The translations under genes and the position numbers were made by a program. A DNA stretch of 64,000 bases from Halicephalobus mephisto (taxonomy: Eukaryota > Nematoda > Chromadorea > Rhabditida > Panagrolaimidae). The notes below the pieces were generated by a model. The model was not told the origin of the DNA. It was given only the letters and a program-made list of their open reading frames with translations, and did no database searches. Each line of letters opens with the position of its first letter. Position 1 is the stretch's first letter. The stretch lies in contig SWDT01000406.1 of assembly GCA_009193035.1 (NCBI GenBank), positions 124,001 to 188,000 on the forward strand. Reading direction: 5' to 3'. Below, piece by piece: positions 33,700 through 45,900 of this stretch.

Positions 33700-36600
33700 C
33701 TAATTTTCGTGGATAAATTTTTTTAAATTCTTGATCGTTTTCAGTTGTTTCTTGACCAGTTTGACGAAATCATGAGGCTGGATGACCAACTTGATCTCAG
33801 ATCCATTTGGCACTTTTTCCATCCTTTTATAGAACTGCTCGTTTGTGGCGAAGGGATTCATAGGAACTCCGTCGACTTCGGTGATCACAGAAGCCACTTC
33901 AGATTTACTGTATAAGAACGGACTCATCTTGCCCGGGATTCCCGCTTTGGCCGCTCTCGAGAGAGGCACGATTTCGTCTATCCTGTTCTTCTTCTTGTGG
34001 AAGACGATCCCGAACGACCTGGGGGTATAGAGGTCGTTAGGTTTCTTCACCACATAAGTCGAACCATGTGGAATCGATCTGATTTTTATCGGAATCTAAA
34101 AAAGTAAAAATCAAAAATCCTTTAACATTTCGTAAAAACATCAAAAACTAATTTTTTTAAAGACAAAAATATACTTTTCAAATAACAAACTTAATTTTTC
34201 TTAAATAAAAACTTTTTACAAAAATTTATTTCTTAAATAAAAATCTTTTTTTTTACAAAACTTTGTTTTTTAAATAAAGCTCTTTTTTTACAAAAATTCG
34301 TTTTTTAAATAAAAATCCTTTTTTTACAGAAATTTGTTTTTTAAATAAAGATCTTTTTTTTACAGAAATTTATTTCTTAAATAAAGATCTTTTTTTACAA
34401 AAATTTGTTTTTTAAACTCACCGGAATTCCAGGAGTAATGTCAGAATAAAAAATTGCGGGAAATTGATGGAGTCCCCTGACTGGTTTCCCGTTTACTTCC
34501 ATGAGCTGATCCCCAAAGTGGATCAGATTAGTCAAGGTAGCATTTTGTTCCTGACTCCAGCCTCCGATCCTAAAAATTAATCGATAAATGAATCACTAAG
34601 GTATTCGAAAACGTTTGTTCCTGAACATTTTAACGAAATAAATTTGTTTATTCAAAAATGCCCCAAAAATTTTATTTTCAATTCACAGATCTATGAAAAA
34701 AAGTACTCAATATTGACGAAAATCAAAGTCAACAATGACTTATGAAATACTGCAAAAAAGTCATGCTAGTCGATGAATCATTAAAAAAGGACTTTATAAG
34801 ACACTCAAAACTCATTTGATTACTGTAAAAGTAAAAATATAAATCCATAAAAATCCACAACCACACAAAGTCCAATAAAACGTTTAAAAATTTTAATTAT
34901 TTAAAAAATAAAATTTTAATTTATTTTAAAAAAATAAAAATTAAATTACTTTAAAAAATAAATTTTAAATTACTTTGTTTAAAAATAGAAATTTTAAATT
35001 ATAAAATTAAAATATAAAAACTTCACTCGGGAACCTTGAATCAACTTTTTTATCCTCAGTTTAATTTCAATTAAAATTACGTCATTATTTTTTATATTTT
35101 TAGAATTATCAGACTGAATTAGGTAAATATATATGAAATAACGGAAAATAATTCAACTCAAAAATAAAAATAAAAATTTAAATTAAATTAAAAATAAAAT
35201 ATAAAAATTAAAAATTAAAATTAGAAATAAAATCAAAAATAATATTAAAATAAAAAAATAAATTGATTCTTGAATATAATTTGTGTTTTTATCAAAATGC
35301 AAAAAATTTTGATCTTTGAAAAATAAAAACTAATCCATTGATAAAAATAAAATGTATAGTTTCTATATACGACCTTGAAAAGTTATTTTGAAGACCTATT
35401 TTCCGAGGTTCTGAGTGGAAAACATACCCAGATAAATTCTATGTCAATCAAATGACATTTGTTTTTAAAAAATAAGTTTATTTTTAAACAAAAAAATGAA
35501 ATTTCTTAGATTAATAAATTTTATATTTTAAAAAATTAAAAAGTTTATAATTATTTTAAAAAATTAAAAATTTTATAATTATTAAAAAATTAACGAATTT
35601 TATAATTATTTTAAAAAATTAACGAATTTTATAATTATTGAAAAATTAAAAATTTTATAATTATTTTAAAAAATTAAAAAATTTCAAAACTAAATTATAA
35701 ATTTGTTTTTTATGTAAAATTGAAAACAAATTTTACGGTTTTTACTTTTTAAATAATAAAAATTCACAATTATTTTTATTTTTTTTGAAATTTATATTTA
35801 TCATTTTTAAATAAAAATACCTATTTTTGAAATTATCTGAACTTAGAACTTTTAACTTATAGTTACTGTAGGAACTCACCAAACATTTCCCGCAACTTCG
35901 ACGAGGGACAAATGCTCGACGCAAATGGTCAGCAGCAAGGACACCGTCCTTGGGGGGGCTTTGGACTCCCGGAAGGACCCTGCATAATTCAAGGACCCCG
36001 AACTCAGGGCTAGGTTCTTCGGGGGTCTTGGGGGTGGACTGAGGAGAGTATAGTCCCCTGGATGGGACTTTGTGGACTCGTGAGAATCTTCCGTCGTGGA
36101 AGAAGAAGCCGACGACATTCTTAATTGAGTCATTTCCTGAGAAAGTCGAGACGATTCTCCTTCTCTGAAACTTTTTTAAATAAATTAATTTATTCCAACT
36201 TTAATAAACTTACCCAACTTCTCCATCAGGCCCAAATGAGAACTTGGAATAAACCATTGCCGTCGATGAAGCCCCATTCGAAGCCGGACATAGATCGTAT
36301 TGAGTTTGAGATTGCCTAGGACCCATTGGCGGTGTGAGGGGGAAGTCGTATTGGTGATGCCCATTTGGCAATTTTGTCTAAAATTGAGAAATAAAAATAA
36401 AACTTTCAACACCCTCGGAATAGAAGCAGCATCGACAAAAATAGAATCTGCTCCGTCGACCGTAAAGTAATTTTATGAAGACCAATAATCAAAAAAGTCG
36501 CATGACTATTGTTCCTGAGGCATTTATTACTAAATTGTGTAAGATTGGTCTTATTTTTTGTGTTCCTTAGTATTTCTGACAGATTAGTCTAAAATCCCAG

Positions 36601-38556
36601 TCATGTAACTAAAATCGACTTTAGAAAGTTTCGAAATTAGACTCGAGAGTAGCTGTCCTGCAATCCATTGTTACCTTGTTATATCAGTCTTTTCCATCAC
36701 TTAATCGGCATATTGGACTATGTCAGGACCTCAACAAACTAGTCTAAAAGTATTTCGGAGACAGTGAGTCAAGGGGGTAAATGCCCCCGAGGAAGCGACT
36801 ATTCCCCGAGAGAAACCCCTGTACAATTCACTTTTTCGTTTTTAGAATAATTTCGTCATAATTACAGTACTTTAAACTTCCACTAACACAACTAAAAACT
36901 GATTTTTTTAAATTCCAAATAAGAAAGACTCAAAGGAACGACCTATCCTACAACCACCAAAAACAACTTACATTTGATGTTGTTGGGGACATTGGGAGTG
37001 GTGTCGTTAAATCTGGTACTTTCCTGGGAGGTAGTTTCGGAGGTAGGGTTGTGGGTTCCGGAAGAGTGATAGAATTCGAAGTCCTTCTAGGACTAGATAC
37101 AATTGCCCTCTGGATCGAAGGGGAGACAGGAGGCGAACTGGGGGGCGATTGATCTGGGATTTGAGCAAAAGACGGATAATCATTGGATTCGTTTTTCGGT
37201 ATTACTGTATGTCTGAGAGGTAAAACCGGAGCTGAAGACGACGGCAAAGGAATCTCGTCCGTGAGATTCAAACGTCCTAAATTTTAAATTATTAAAAAAG
37301 TAATTTTTAGTAAAGTATTTTGATTCTAATTTCTTGGAGAATTATTAATAATTTCATATGCAATTATCAACCCTTGAAAGTAGACAGGTCATGTACCCCA
37401 TGCAACCCTAATCTAAAAGTTTCAACACCTATATACACAAAGTATAATTCTCAAAAACCAAATGACAAAATAACAGCCACAGAACCAAAATTACAAACTA
37501 CTTGAGTTCCTAAACACTTCTAAAAGTTCAAGTGGAAATAGTTTTATAAGAAAGTTCAAATATGAGTTTCTAATATACGATTAATTACGAAATCACTATC
37601 ATGTAAATTCGAAAATTTAGGTTATTTTAGATTCTAAAAACTTCCAGAAACTAAAATGGAAGTAATTTTGAGAAAAGTTCATATATGAGTCTCTAATATA
37701 CGATTAATTACGAAATCACTATCGTGTAAATTCGAAAATTTAAATCCCTAATATTTCTAGAAATTCACTTAGAAACTACTTCATAAAAATTGCATATGTG
37801 AATTTCATAACTAATTACAAAATCACTATCACATAAGTTCGAGAATTTCGGTTATTTTAGATTCTAAAAACTTCCAGAAACTAAAATGGAAGTAATTTTG
37901 AGAAAAGTTTATACACGAGTTTAAAATAGTACGATTAATTTATTTGGACTTACTTTGTTCTCTGGAAACGACTTGAGGCGATGTCCTCGGTGGAGGGGCT
38001 TTGATTAATCTGGTACTGGATTCTTCTTGTTTTTCTTCAGGATCTCGCTGGACCGGCATCGACTGGTACTCGTTGTCGTGGTCGCTGAGGCAATGGAGCT
38101 TCTTCAAACAAGTCGTGATTTCCTCGATCCAATTTTTGGCGTCTTCACTGAATTACTTTAGTTTTTATAAAAATTAAAATTGGTTACTCACGGGGTTCTC
38201 GCAGCGAATTCAATTACGGGCCTATTCTCGTCAGAAAAACCAATGATGAAACATCTGTCGTCTCCGATACTCAAATGTACAAATAGACAGTCCAGTAAAT
38301 CCATAACTTTGATAGGTTCATGTTTTCTGATTTCGTCCGCCGTAGGGTACCACTCCAACAACGGAATCTGCTGGTTGTGAACACATAAAGCTACCCACTG
38401 CTCTTCATCGTAGACGAATTTCTGAAGAAAATTGAAAAAAGTCAATTATCTTCGAAAATTGAAACTTACTTTTTTCCGAATCAGAGTTCCTCCTTTTTTT
38501 CTGACTTTGGTCTGGAGGCCGCCATATTTAGTCACTTGACGGTCAAGGTTCATACC
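33700..38556 (-). CDS. PH-domain and PDZ-domain adaptor protein
   Basis: Minus-strand exons 38556-38470, 38421-38192, 38147-37954, 37276-36972, 36377-36214, 36164-35880, 34569-34422, 34095-33700; every junction is in phase, 602 residues. Residues about 5-130 resemble a PH domain, ending in the typical tryptophan helix (TPEDAKNWIEEIT). The middle is proline-rich with SH3-like motifs (APPPRTSP, PPKLPPRKVP, PPPRPPKNLA). The C-terminal third holds PDZ-like sequence: LIHFGDQLMEVNGKPV (classic carboxylate-side strand) and a second, diverged copy around SFGIVFHKKKNRIDEI and VITEVDGVPM. The C terminus is lysine-rich. Probably a cytoplasmic scaffold linking membrane lipids to receptor tails; exact orthologue not recognised. 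Start ATG is preceded by TTTTGAG and may be trans-spliced. Large introns carry repeats. Confidence 0.82.
34170..34415. repeat. Minisatellite, about 40-bp unit, six copies
   Basis: TTTTTTAAATAAAGATC followed by TTTTTTTACAAAAATTTG recurs about six times and ends directly at the donor of PH/PDZ exon 7. The array is intronic. Confidence 0.7.
34600..35870. other. Very AT-rich part of PH/PDZ intron 6
   Basis: Long runs built from AAAAATTAAAAATTTTATAATTATT-like words, partly tandem near 35510-35690 (unit about 35). No exon or mobile-element structure is recognised apart from the low-complexity arrays. Confidence 0.55.
36507..36922. repeat. About 410-bp repeat, copy A (inverted copy at 38632-39050)
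   Basis: It reads as the reverse complement of 38632-39050 over about 410 bases with scattered changes; shared phrases include GGCATTTA, ATTCTGACAGATTAGTCT-like and CTTCCACTAACACAACT. This copy lies in an intron of the PH/PDZ gene and the other upstream of its start. No transposase ORF is seen, so it is probably non-autonomous. Confidence 0.8.
37520..37920. repeat. Three-copy intronic repeat, about 140-bp unit
   Basis: GATTCTAAAAACTTCCAGAA and CGATTAATTACGAAATCACT recur near 37560-37600, 37630-37720 and 37850-37920. Related phrases occur in Patronin and protease introns. Confidence 0.6.
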
Positions 38557-38631
38557 TCAAAAAAAAAATCAAAACATGCATAATAATCACCCCCTTGGGT
38601 CATTTAGTCCTCTCGACTCGCATTGCTTTAA

Positions 38632-39050
38632 AATTAAAAAAAAATCAGTTTTTAGTTGTGTTAGTGGAAGTTTAAAGTACTGTAATTATGACGAAATTAT
38701 TCTAAAAACGAAAAAGTGAATTGTACAGTGGTTTCTCTCGGGGAGTAGTCGCTTCCTCAGGGGCATTTACCCCCTTGACTCACTGTCTCCGAAATACTTT
38801 TAGACTAGTTTGTTGGGGTCCTGACATAGCCCAATATGCCGATTAAGTGATGGAAAAGACTGGTATAACAAGGTAAAAATGGATTGCAAGACAGCTACTC
38901 TCATGAGTCTTTAATTTCGAAACTTTCTAAAATCGATTTTAGTTCCATGACTGAAATTTTAGACTAATCTGTCAGAAATACTAAGGAACACAAAAAATAA
39001 GACCAATCTTACACAATTTAGTGATAAATGCCTCGGGGAACAACTACCGT
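38632..39050. repeat. About 410-bp repeat, copy B, upstream of the PH/PDZ gene
   Basis: Inverted partner of 36507-36922, 1.7 kb apart, so the PH/PDZ 5' exons lie between two inverted copies. Ends are not sharply defined; one end runs into CCTCGGGGAACAAC. Confidence 0.8.
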
Positions 39051-39809
39051 ACATCTCTATCAAGACCCATTTCATGCAATTTTACGTATTTTCCACAAAG
39101 TTTAGATATTTTTAAATTTCAAAAACAATCTAAAATATAATAAAAAAACAGGAAATTTTGAATCTCCGGAATCTGAAGTCCAATGAGCAATTCTGACGTC
39201 GGATTCAGAACTTATGGATTTTATTGTATTTTAGATAATTTTTGAAACTTAAAAATACCCTAATTTCGTGTTAGAAAAATTACAAAATTACGCAAAATAG
39301 CTTCAAAAAGGAAACTTTGTCCGATCTATTGATTGATCCAAAATTGTCAACGCGCTTCGACTTTGGCCGCGGAAACGACAGAGGGAGTTGGGTTGACGGG
39401 AGCTCGAGAAAGCGGCCTATTGGAAACGAGATATCTACGAAATAGTAAACAAACTAAAAATTATAAATTTTAAAAATAAAAAATTAAAAAACCTGTCGAT
39501 TACGACGTCGGAGTTTCCTTGTGATTAGTCATCGCCCATCCGATTTGTCTTTTCAGCTTGGACGGTCCCGGACGGATTGTTTCGTTGTTGTGTCAATTGG
39601 TTTCGGTTTATATATTTCCCTCTTTCTTCGGTCCACTGCTGTTCTTCTAATTTCATTTTTTATCGGTAAATTCCCCAAAAATATGTATATAGTAATTATT
39701 ACTGTATTTCAGACAGAAGAACGACTGATTCCACTGTGTCCATTCCCGGCTCCGTTGAAGCAGTTTTTAGCAACAGAGTAATATCCCTAGATTATTCGCT
39801 TCCGATATA
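39051..39809. promoter_or_regulatory. Divergent intergenic region upstream of PUF60
   Basis: Contains two more G/C-balanced islands (about 39350-39430 and 39510-39660) that could be untranslated exons or promoters of the flanking divergent genes. An acceptor TGTATTTCAG at about 39713, roughly 95 bases before the PUF60 ATG, could be a spliced-leader or 5' UTR acceptor. Confidence 0.45.
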
Positions 39810-42360
39810 ATGGAGGTTGAACAGTCTTCTCAATTTGCAGAACCCCCGACCAATGGCGTTAAGCCACCGAACGATCTCGATCACAGTCCGCAGACTCCAG
39901 ATGCTCCGTCTACGAGCACCGAACAGACACCCGAAGCTCCCCAACCCCCTTCCGCCGGATCGATAACCGCTGTTCCATCAGCCAGACCAGCAGCGATGCC
40001 TGTACTTCAGCAATATGGCAAGGTTGGTTTACTGTTCTAATTTTTCGAAACTATTCACTTTGTTTTTCGAAATTACAAACACCTTGCTCTGAACGTCAAA
40101 TTTCAGGTTTACATCGGACCTGGAGCGAAGAAGGAAGCCCAGGTACTTGGATTAGGATTATCTTCATTGCACAGAACTGAACGAGGAGATCTGGATCGGG
40201 CCAAACGATATGCCATGGACCAGTCCATCAAGCACGTGATGCAGAAGCAACAAGCGGCACATCAAGAAAACGTAAGTCCCATTATGTCTACAACCTATCA
40301 TTATATGTCCTTTAGCAACAAAAAGTCGCCATGTATGCCCAAGCACTGTCCTTGATGGCTCGTGTTTACATAGGATCCATTAGTTTTGAAGTCCGTGAAG
40401 ACCAAATTAGAGAAACATTTTCTCAATTTGGTCCTGTGAAATCCATCAACATGAGCTTTGATGCTTCCACTGGAGTAAGTTTTTAAATGACTAACGTCGG
40501 TTTAAGAAAGCATTCTAGCATCACAAAGGTTATGCTTTCCTGGAATTTGAGGTTCCCGAAGGAGCCGTCTTGGCTCAAGAAGGGATGAATGGAATCATAA
40601 TGGGAGGACGGAATATCAAAGTTGAGCGTGGTAGGGTACAGCTTCAGTTGGGTCGTCCTCAAACTATGCCACAAGCCCAGCCTATCATCGACATGATTAT
40701 GACAGAAGCTAGGAAGTTCCATCGTATTTATGTAGCAAGTGTCCATGAAGACCTCACAGAAATCGATCTCAGAGATGTATTTTCTTCTTTTGGTAATATT
40801 TTAAAATGCCAACTAGCCAAATCTCCCGGTGGTAGGCATCGGTGAGTTCTGTTCTTTCTCTATTGTTGTTTATTGGATTAATTTCAGTGGCTTTGGTTAT
40901 ATTGAATTTGATACAGCGAAAGCAGCTCAAGACGCGATTGCTGGCATGAACATGTTTGATCTTGGAGGTAAACTGATGAGAGTTGGGAAGTGCATTACTC
41001 CTCCCGAAGCTCTGAGTTACATTGTCCCAAATACTCAACAGGCCCTACCAACAGCAGCAGCCATGGCAGCGGCGGCGATCACTGCTCGAATTCAAGCTCA
41101 AGAAGCTGCAGGGGTTAGTGATTTTTTCAATTTTGGATTCACTGTAGTTTCTGTTTGATTCTAAGGCATTGACGTTTTTGTTTATTAATGAAAAGGTCCG
41201 AAATAAAATATCAATGCCTGAGGATCATTGAGTGTTTTATTGATTGGTAATTTTTAGAAAACTGGAAAGAAAGTTTCTCCGGAACGATCACCATCTCCAT
41301 CTAGAAGGTCCAGGAATAAAAAGAAAAGGAAATCTCGCTCAAATTCCCCCAAAATTAATGGGACAACGCAGAATGGCAAAACTACTCGTTTCGGGGAACG
41401 GGCGATTGCTGCTCCTCCACCTATGGTATTTGATCCACTTGCCAAAGAAAATGAAGAGAAACCTAAACCTATTGAAGCTCCACCAAAACCTCATAGACCA
41501 TCTTTTGCTCCTGCAGCTACTGTAGAAGTTAAAGAAGAAAAACCAGCAGCGAAAAAACCAAAGGATATTTTATCAAGGATCAAACTTCAACCAGCATTGA
41601 AACCGGGTGAGAAAGCTACATTTGCCCCTCATCCAAGTGCACTGCCGGAAACTAATGTTTTTGAAGAGGATTATAGTCCACAGTTGGCTATTACTGGTGG
41701 GAATAATGAATCTAATTCGAAAGCATTGGCGGTAATTGAAGAGTCAAAGAAGAAACAGGTTGCTGTTATTAATAAAATTACATCGCAAGGATCAAATGAA
41801 GCAAGTCATCAACCTATGTTTAAGAAAAAGAAGAAAGCTATTGCAAAATCGAAAGGACCTCAGTTGAATACTGTTCAAGCTTTAGAAGCTGCAACTAGGG
41901 CAGGTGCCTTGAGTGACGAAATCAGAGCTGCTGGTCAGGAAAATGAAGAACAACCTCTCTCGGCAATGGAGATAAGCGAAATTAGAGGTAATGATGCGAG
42001 GCATCTGTTAATGAGGAAGTTGATGAGAAGTGAACAAACGCGGGTAATGCTTTTGAAGAAGATGGTAATGCCTGAGGAAGTGGATGAGTATTTACAACAA
42101 GAAGTTAAAGAAGAATGTGAAAAATATGGACCGGTTTTGGATGTGGGTTTAATTGGATTTTGCGAATTTTATTGAGATTAATTTTTTAGGTAACGATTGT
42201 TCAAGTACGAGGTGAAATAAGAATTTTCGTAAGATATCAGAATATGGATGATGCTACTCAAGCTAGAGGAGTCTTTGATAAACGATGGTTTAATGGTCGA
42301 CAGATTGAAGCTGTTCCATATGATGAGGAATTGTTAAATCATAGAGATTATATGGGATAG
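39810..42360 (+). CDS. rnp-6: Poly(U)-binding splicing factor PUF60
   Basis: Exons 39810-40022, 40107-40271, 40316-40474, 40519-40841, 40888-41113, 41258-42142, 42190-42360; 713 residues, all in phase. Nuclear factor that binds pyrimidine tracts with U2AF to choose 3' splice sites. Order: acidic Pro-rich N terminus, RRM1 ([27 protein letters not shown]), RRM2 ([27 protein letters not shown]), Ala-rich helix ([14 protein letters not shown]), a long Lys/Ser/Pro-rich insert in exon 6, and a C-terminal U2AF-homology motif domain with IFVRYQN and the RWF loop ([15 protein letters not shown]). Human PUF60 is shorter; the extra length is in exon 6. The symbol follows the C. elegans orthologue. Polyadenylation word AATAAATG is near 42488. 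Confidence 0.96.
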
Positions 42361-42903
42361 GGGAATTTTAATGTCGTTGTTTTAATTTTATTTATGATGT
42401 TAATTTTTCTCATCTCAATGTCAAGTACTTGGGAATGTTTGCCGAAGGCTATTAAAGATGAAAGACTTTAGAGCCATCGATTGAGTCAATAAATGTGATT
42501 TTACCTAGCTATTTCATTTTTGGAGATTTCATAAATGGTCAAAACGGGTACTGCAATATTGAACGCTAGCGTGCGGCCGGGCGCGAGTGGTCTGTTTGAC
42601 AAAACTGGCCGTGAACTTGAAAGACTTGGCATTTTCCCGCTGAGTCTGCATTGTTGAAGGGCTAAGTTTTATCTATGTATTTTGCAGTTTTTTTTGACTT
42701 TATATTTATTTTTAAAAATATAATATTATTGAAAAATCTATTATGAAATTTTAAATGACCAGTTTTATATGATTTTTTTTTGTTTTTTCTTGACGCGAAA
42801 AAAGTTTCGACCTTGCGGTTTAAATTGAATTTTAAATTTTTTTTGGTTGGATTATTTTGCGATTTTTTTTATTGAATTTATTTAGCACGATCGGGTATAT
42901 GCC
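42361..42903. promoter_or_regulatory. Intergenic region before the Patronin gene
   Basis: Starts with the PUF60 3' UTR. A compact G/C-rich patch at 42565-42655 (around GTGCGGCCGGGCGCGAGTG) stands out in AT-rich DNA and is the best promoter candidate for the next gene. No coding frame. Confidence 0.45.
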
Positions 42904-45900
42904 ATGGAAGATGATAACCGTCCAATCAATGTTAGTCAGTATAATTCGGAAGAAGTAAGTTTTGTAATTTTTGTTTTATATGTAATTTTTTAGTTTTTTT
43001 GTTTTTAAAAATTTTAAGTCGATTTTGGATCGATTTTAATTGATTAAGTTTCATATAATTGTTAAAACGCTAAATTTCGGAAATATTAAGCCACATTTTC
43101 GAAATTTTGAAATTGAAAAGTGTTCATTTTTAATGCATTGCAACATACGCAGTGTTTGGACCCTTGGCGTTTGTTCATCGATTTCTAAAAAGCTTTAAAA
43201 ATGTAAAACTGACATAATTGATATATCGGAATTTGTTTATTTTCCAGGGGAAGTTGATTGCTTCGATTAAATGGCTAATAACGCGGATTTATGAGGATAA
43301 CGGAATTCCGGACAAATTGAGAGAACTTTTTTATCGAGATGACCAAGGAAATCTTAATCTTTGTCCTGCTGTAGCTGCAGTTCTGACCAATGGATCTCTA
43401 TATTCTCAAGCAGCGAGTAAGATCCTCAGAGATCCGGGACTCGTCAATCAACCCCATGGAACTGTTTTGCGTGCTTTGTCCCATGCTGTCGAGTTGGAAG
43501 TTCGGGATTCTGATGGTTCTCTTGTGACTGAAATGGGGTTGGTAGCTGACAATCCCCTACGGTTATCTAACCATCTTGCGCTGATTGATGCCTTGATGAC
43601 GGCTCACATGAAGTCAATTATCTCCATCGACAGAGTCGTGGAAGCTGTCAATGCCTACACCACTGTCGAAAAACGAGAAGAACCTATGGATTGTGTAGAT
43701 GCCCTGTTATTCTGGATTAACAAGATCTGCTTGCTCGTCAGAGATGACGTCGAAAGACAGGATTTGCCGTTGAAGGGATCTGGCAACGGAGACGCGACGA
43801 TTCCCGAGATGGAAGACCTTTATGAAGATCTATGTGACGGTACCTGCATAACAGCACTGGTGTCCTTCTACAGACCTCACGAAATGATCGTGACCGATAT
43901 CTGCTTCAACGATCCAAACAGCTTGCAAGATTGCCGATACAATTTGGGACTTTTGAAGAACTTTTGCCAAGTTTGTCTCCCATGGAATCCCTTCCACTTT
44001 GAGATTGAGGATATTCTGTATCTTCACGAGAGTCTCCAACCTAATATTAATGCGTTCCTAGCTGACTTGTTTTATTTCTTCGAACCGCTGCCAGAACCCC
44101 CTCCAGTCCAGCTACAGTCCCCGACTCAACGTCGGTTTGTTCCAATCAACGCTATTCCTGATTTACGAGCTCAGAATATCGCCAATAGACCTTCACATCC
44201 ACCGAAAGTTCGGAATAATCATTTATCCTTGCATTCGGTGGATAGAAATCGAACTTTGTCGTTGAGTTCACAAGATTCTTTGATGACAAACAAAAGTACG
44301 GAAAGACCATATAGACCGACAACACTTCCTCCGGGAACTGCAACTACTTTTGGAGCTATAGCTGATAGATTACAATCACCTAGTGAAATTAATGAAGATC
44401 GGTCATTGGATAACAGAGAATCAACGAGTTTGACGGCAATTCGTCTAGCTATGCATCAACGACGGCAAGAATATGAACAGAAACAATTTTTGGAAAAGTA
44501 AGTGGAATTTTTTATTAATGACAAGCAAAATGATTTTTTTTTATGGGTACTTTGGGTGTTAGTTGTGATTTTGGAGACTTATTAATGGTTTCATATATAA
44601 TCCTTGACTTTTAAAAGACGATGGAAGGTTATATGTGTTATATGTATTGATCCGGAAGTTTTCAGATTTACCTAAGCAGAATCTAATTTTAAAAAACTAT
44701 TTTCAGAAATATTACAAAATCAAAGTTTTTATATGTGCTACTTTAGGTTCTAGAAACCTTTGAAAATTCATGACGAAATAATTTTGAAAAAAGTTCATAT
44801 ATGATTGATCTCGAAATCTTGCAAAATTACGAATCACCATGGCAAGAAAATCGAAATTATCATATAGACTAATTTCTGGAGATTTCTGGAAATTGATATC
44901 AAGACAATTTTTAAAAAAGTTCATATATGGTTTTTATAAGAGTGTGATTTTATTTTTTCAGCACTGCTAGTGAAGTAGAACGACAAAAAGCCGGGAAAGA
45001 TGCCTTTTTTAAATTGATGAAGAATTCTGTAAGTTAATTTTTTTATCTTTGCATTTTTAGACATCTTTACTTTTATCTTCCTTCTTATCCTTATCGTTCT
45101 TATCTTTATTCTTATAGGTGTCATTGTTCCTGGTTTTGTTTTTATCCTTCTTATTTTTGTCTTTGTTTCTGGGAATTTCACGCTTAGTTATCTCGCTGAT
45201 ATTGGTGTACGTGCTGGTCGTTCCGGTGTGGTTGTTTGTGATACTCATCGTTATTGTGTTGGTTTCTGATTTTCCAATAGGTCTTTTACGGAATGCAAAA
45301 CGTAGATATTGATGGTAAACGACAATGTAAATAATGAAACTAAGAGTCATAGCTGTGGCGTGGATGATAACACCGACGAAAATGAATGTCAAAGTTGCGT
45401 CTTCAGTACTAGAATTTAGGATTTGTAGGTATTTATTAATTGAGATTACCTGGCATATGAGGTATCTGGATCGACGATTTTGGACAGCATGATTGGATTT
45501 CAGTATGGTTTTGAAGATACGGTTCAACAATTGCCAGGAACCAGATGGATAGATTTCTAATTTTATTGGATGGAATACTTTTATGCTAATTTTTTATGAA
45601 AATTTCTTTATCATATAATTCATCTTCATAATTGAAAATATTTTCTCAATTGAAAAATGAAAATTTACCACCATGGATACGGTAATAGAGATATGTGATT
45701 TTTTGAATTTTTTATTAAGTCTTTTTGGGGTTGTTTTTTCGTCATCAGTAGTGGTCTTAAAATTGAAGTTTATTTTGATTAATTTCCTAACATGAGAAAA
45801 TTGGGTTTTTAGTAGATTTTAGGAGTCTACTGTATTTATAGGATGGTTTTTTAAAGCAACTAGATTCTGTAGAAAAACCGAAATTAAGAATTTTGAAATT

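Noticed and set aside
39521..39781. Plus-strand ORF upstream of PUF60
   Set aside because: It crosses a strong acceptor (TGTATTTCAG) and is low-complexity; better explained as promoter or 5' leader.
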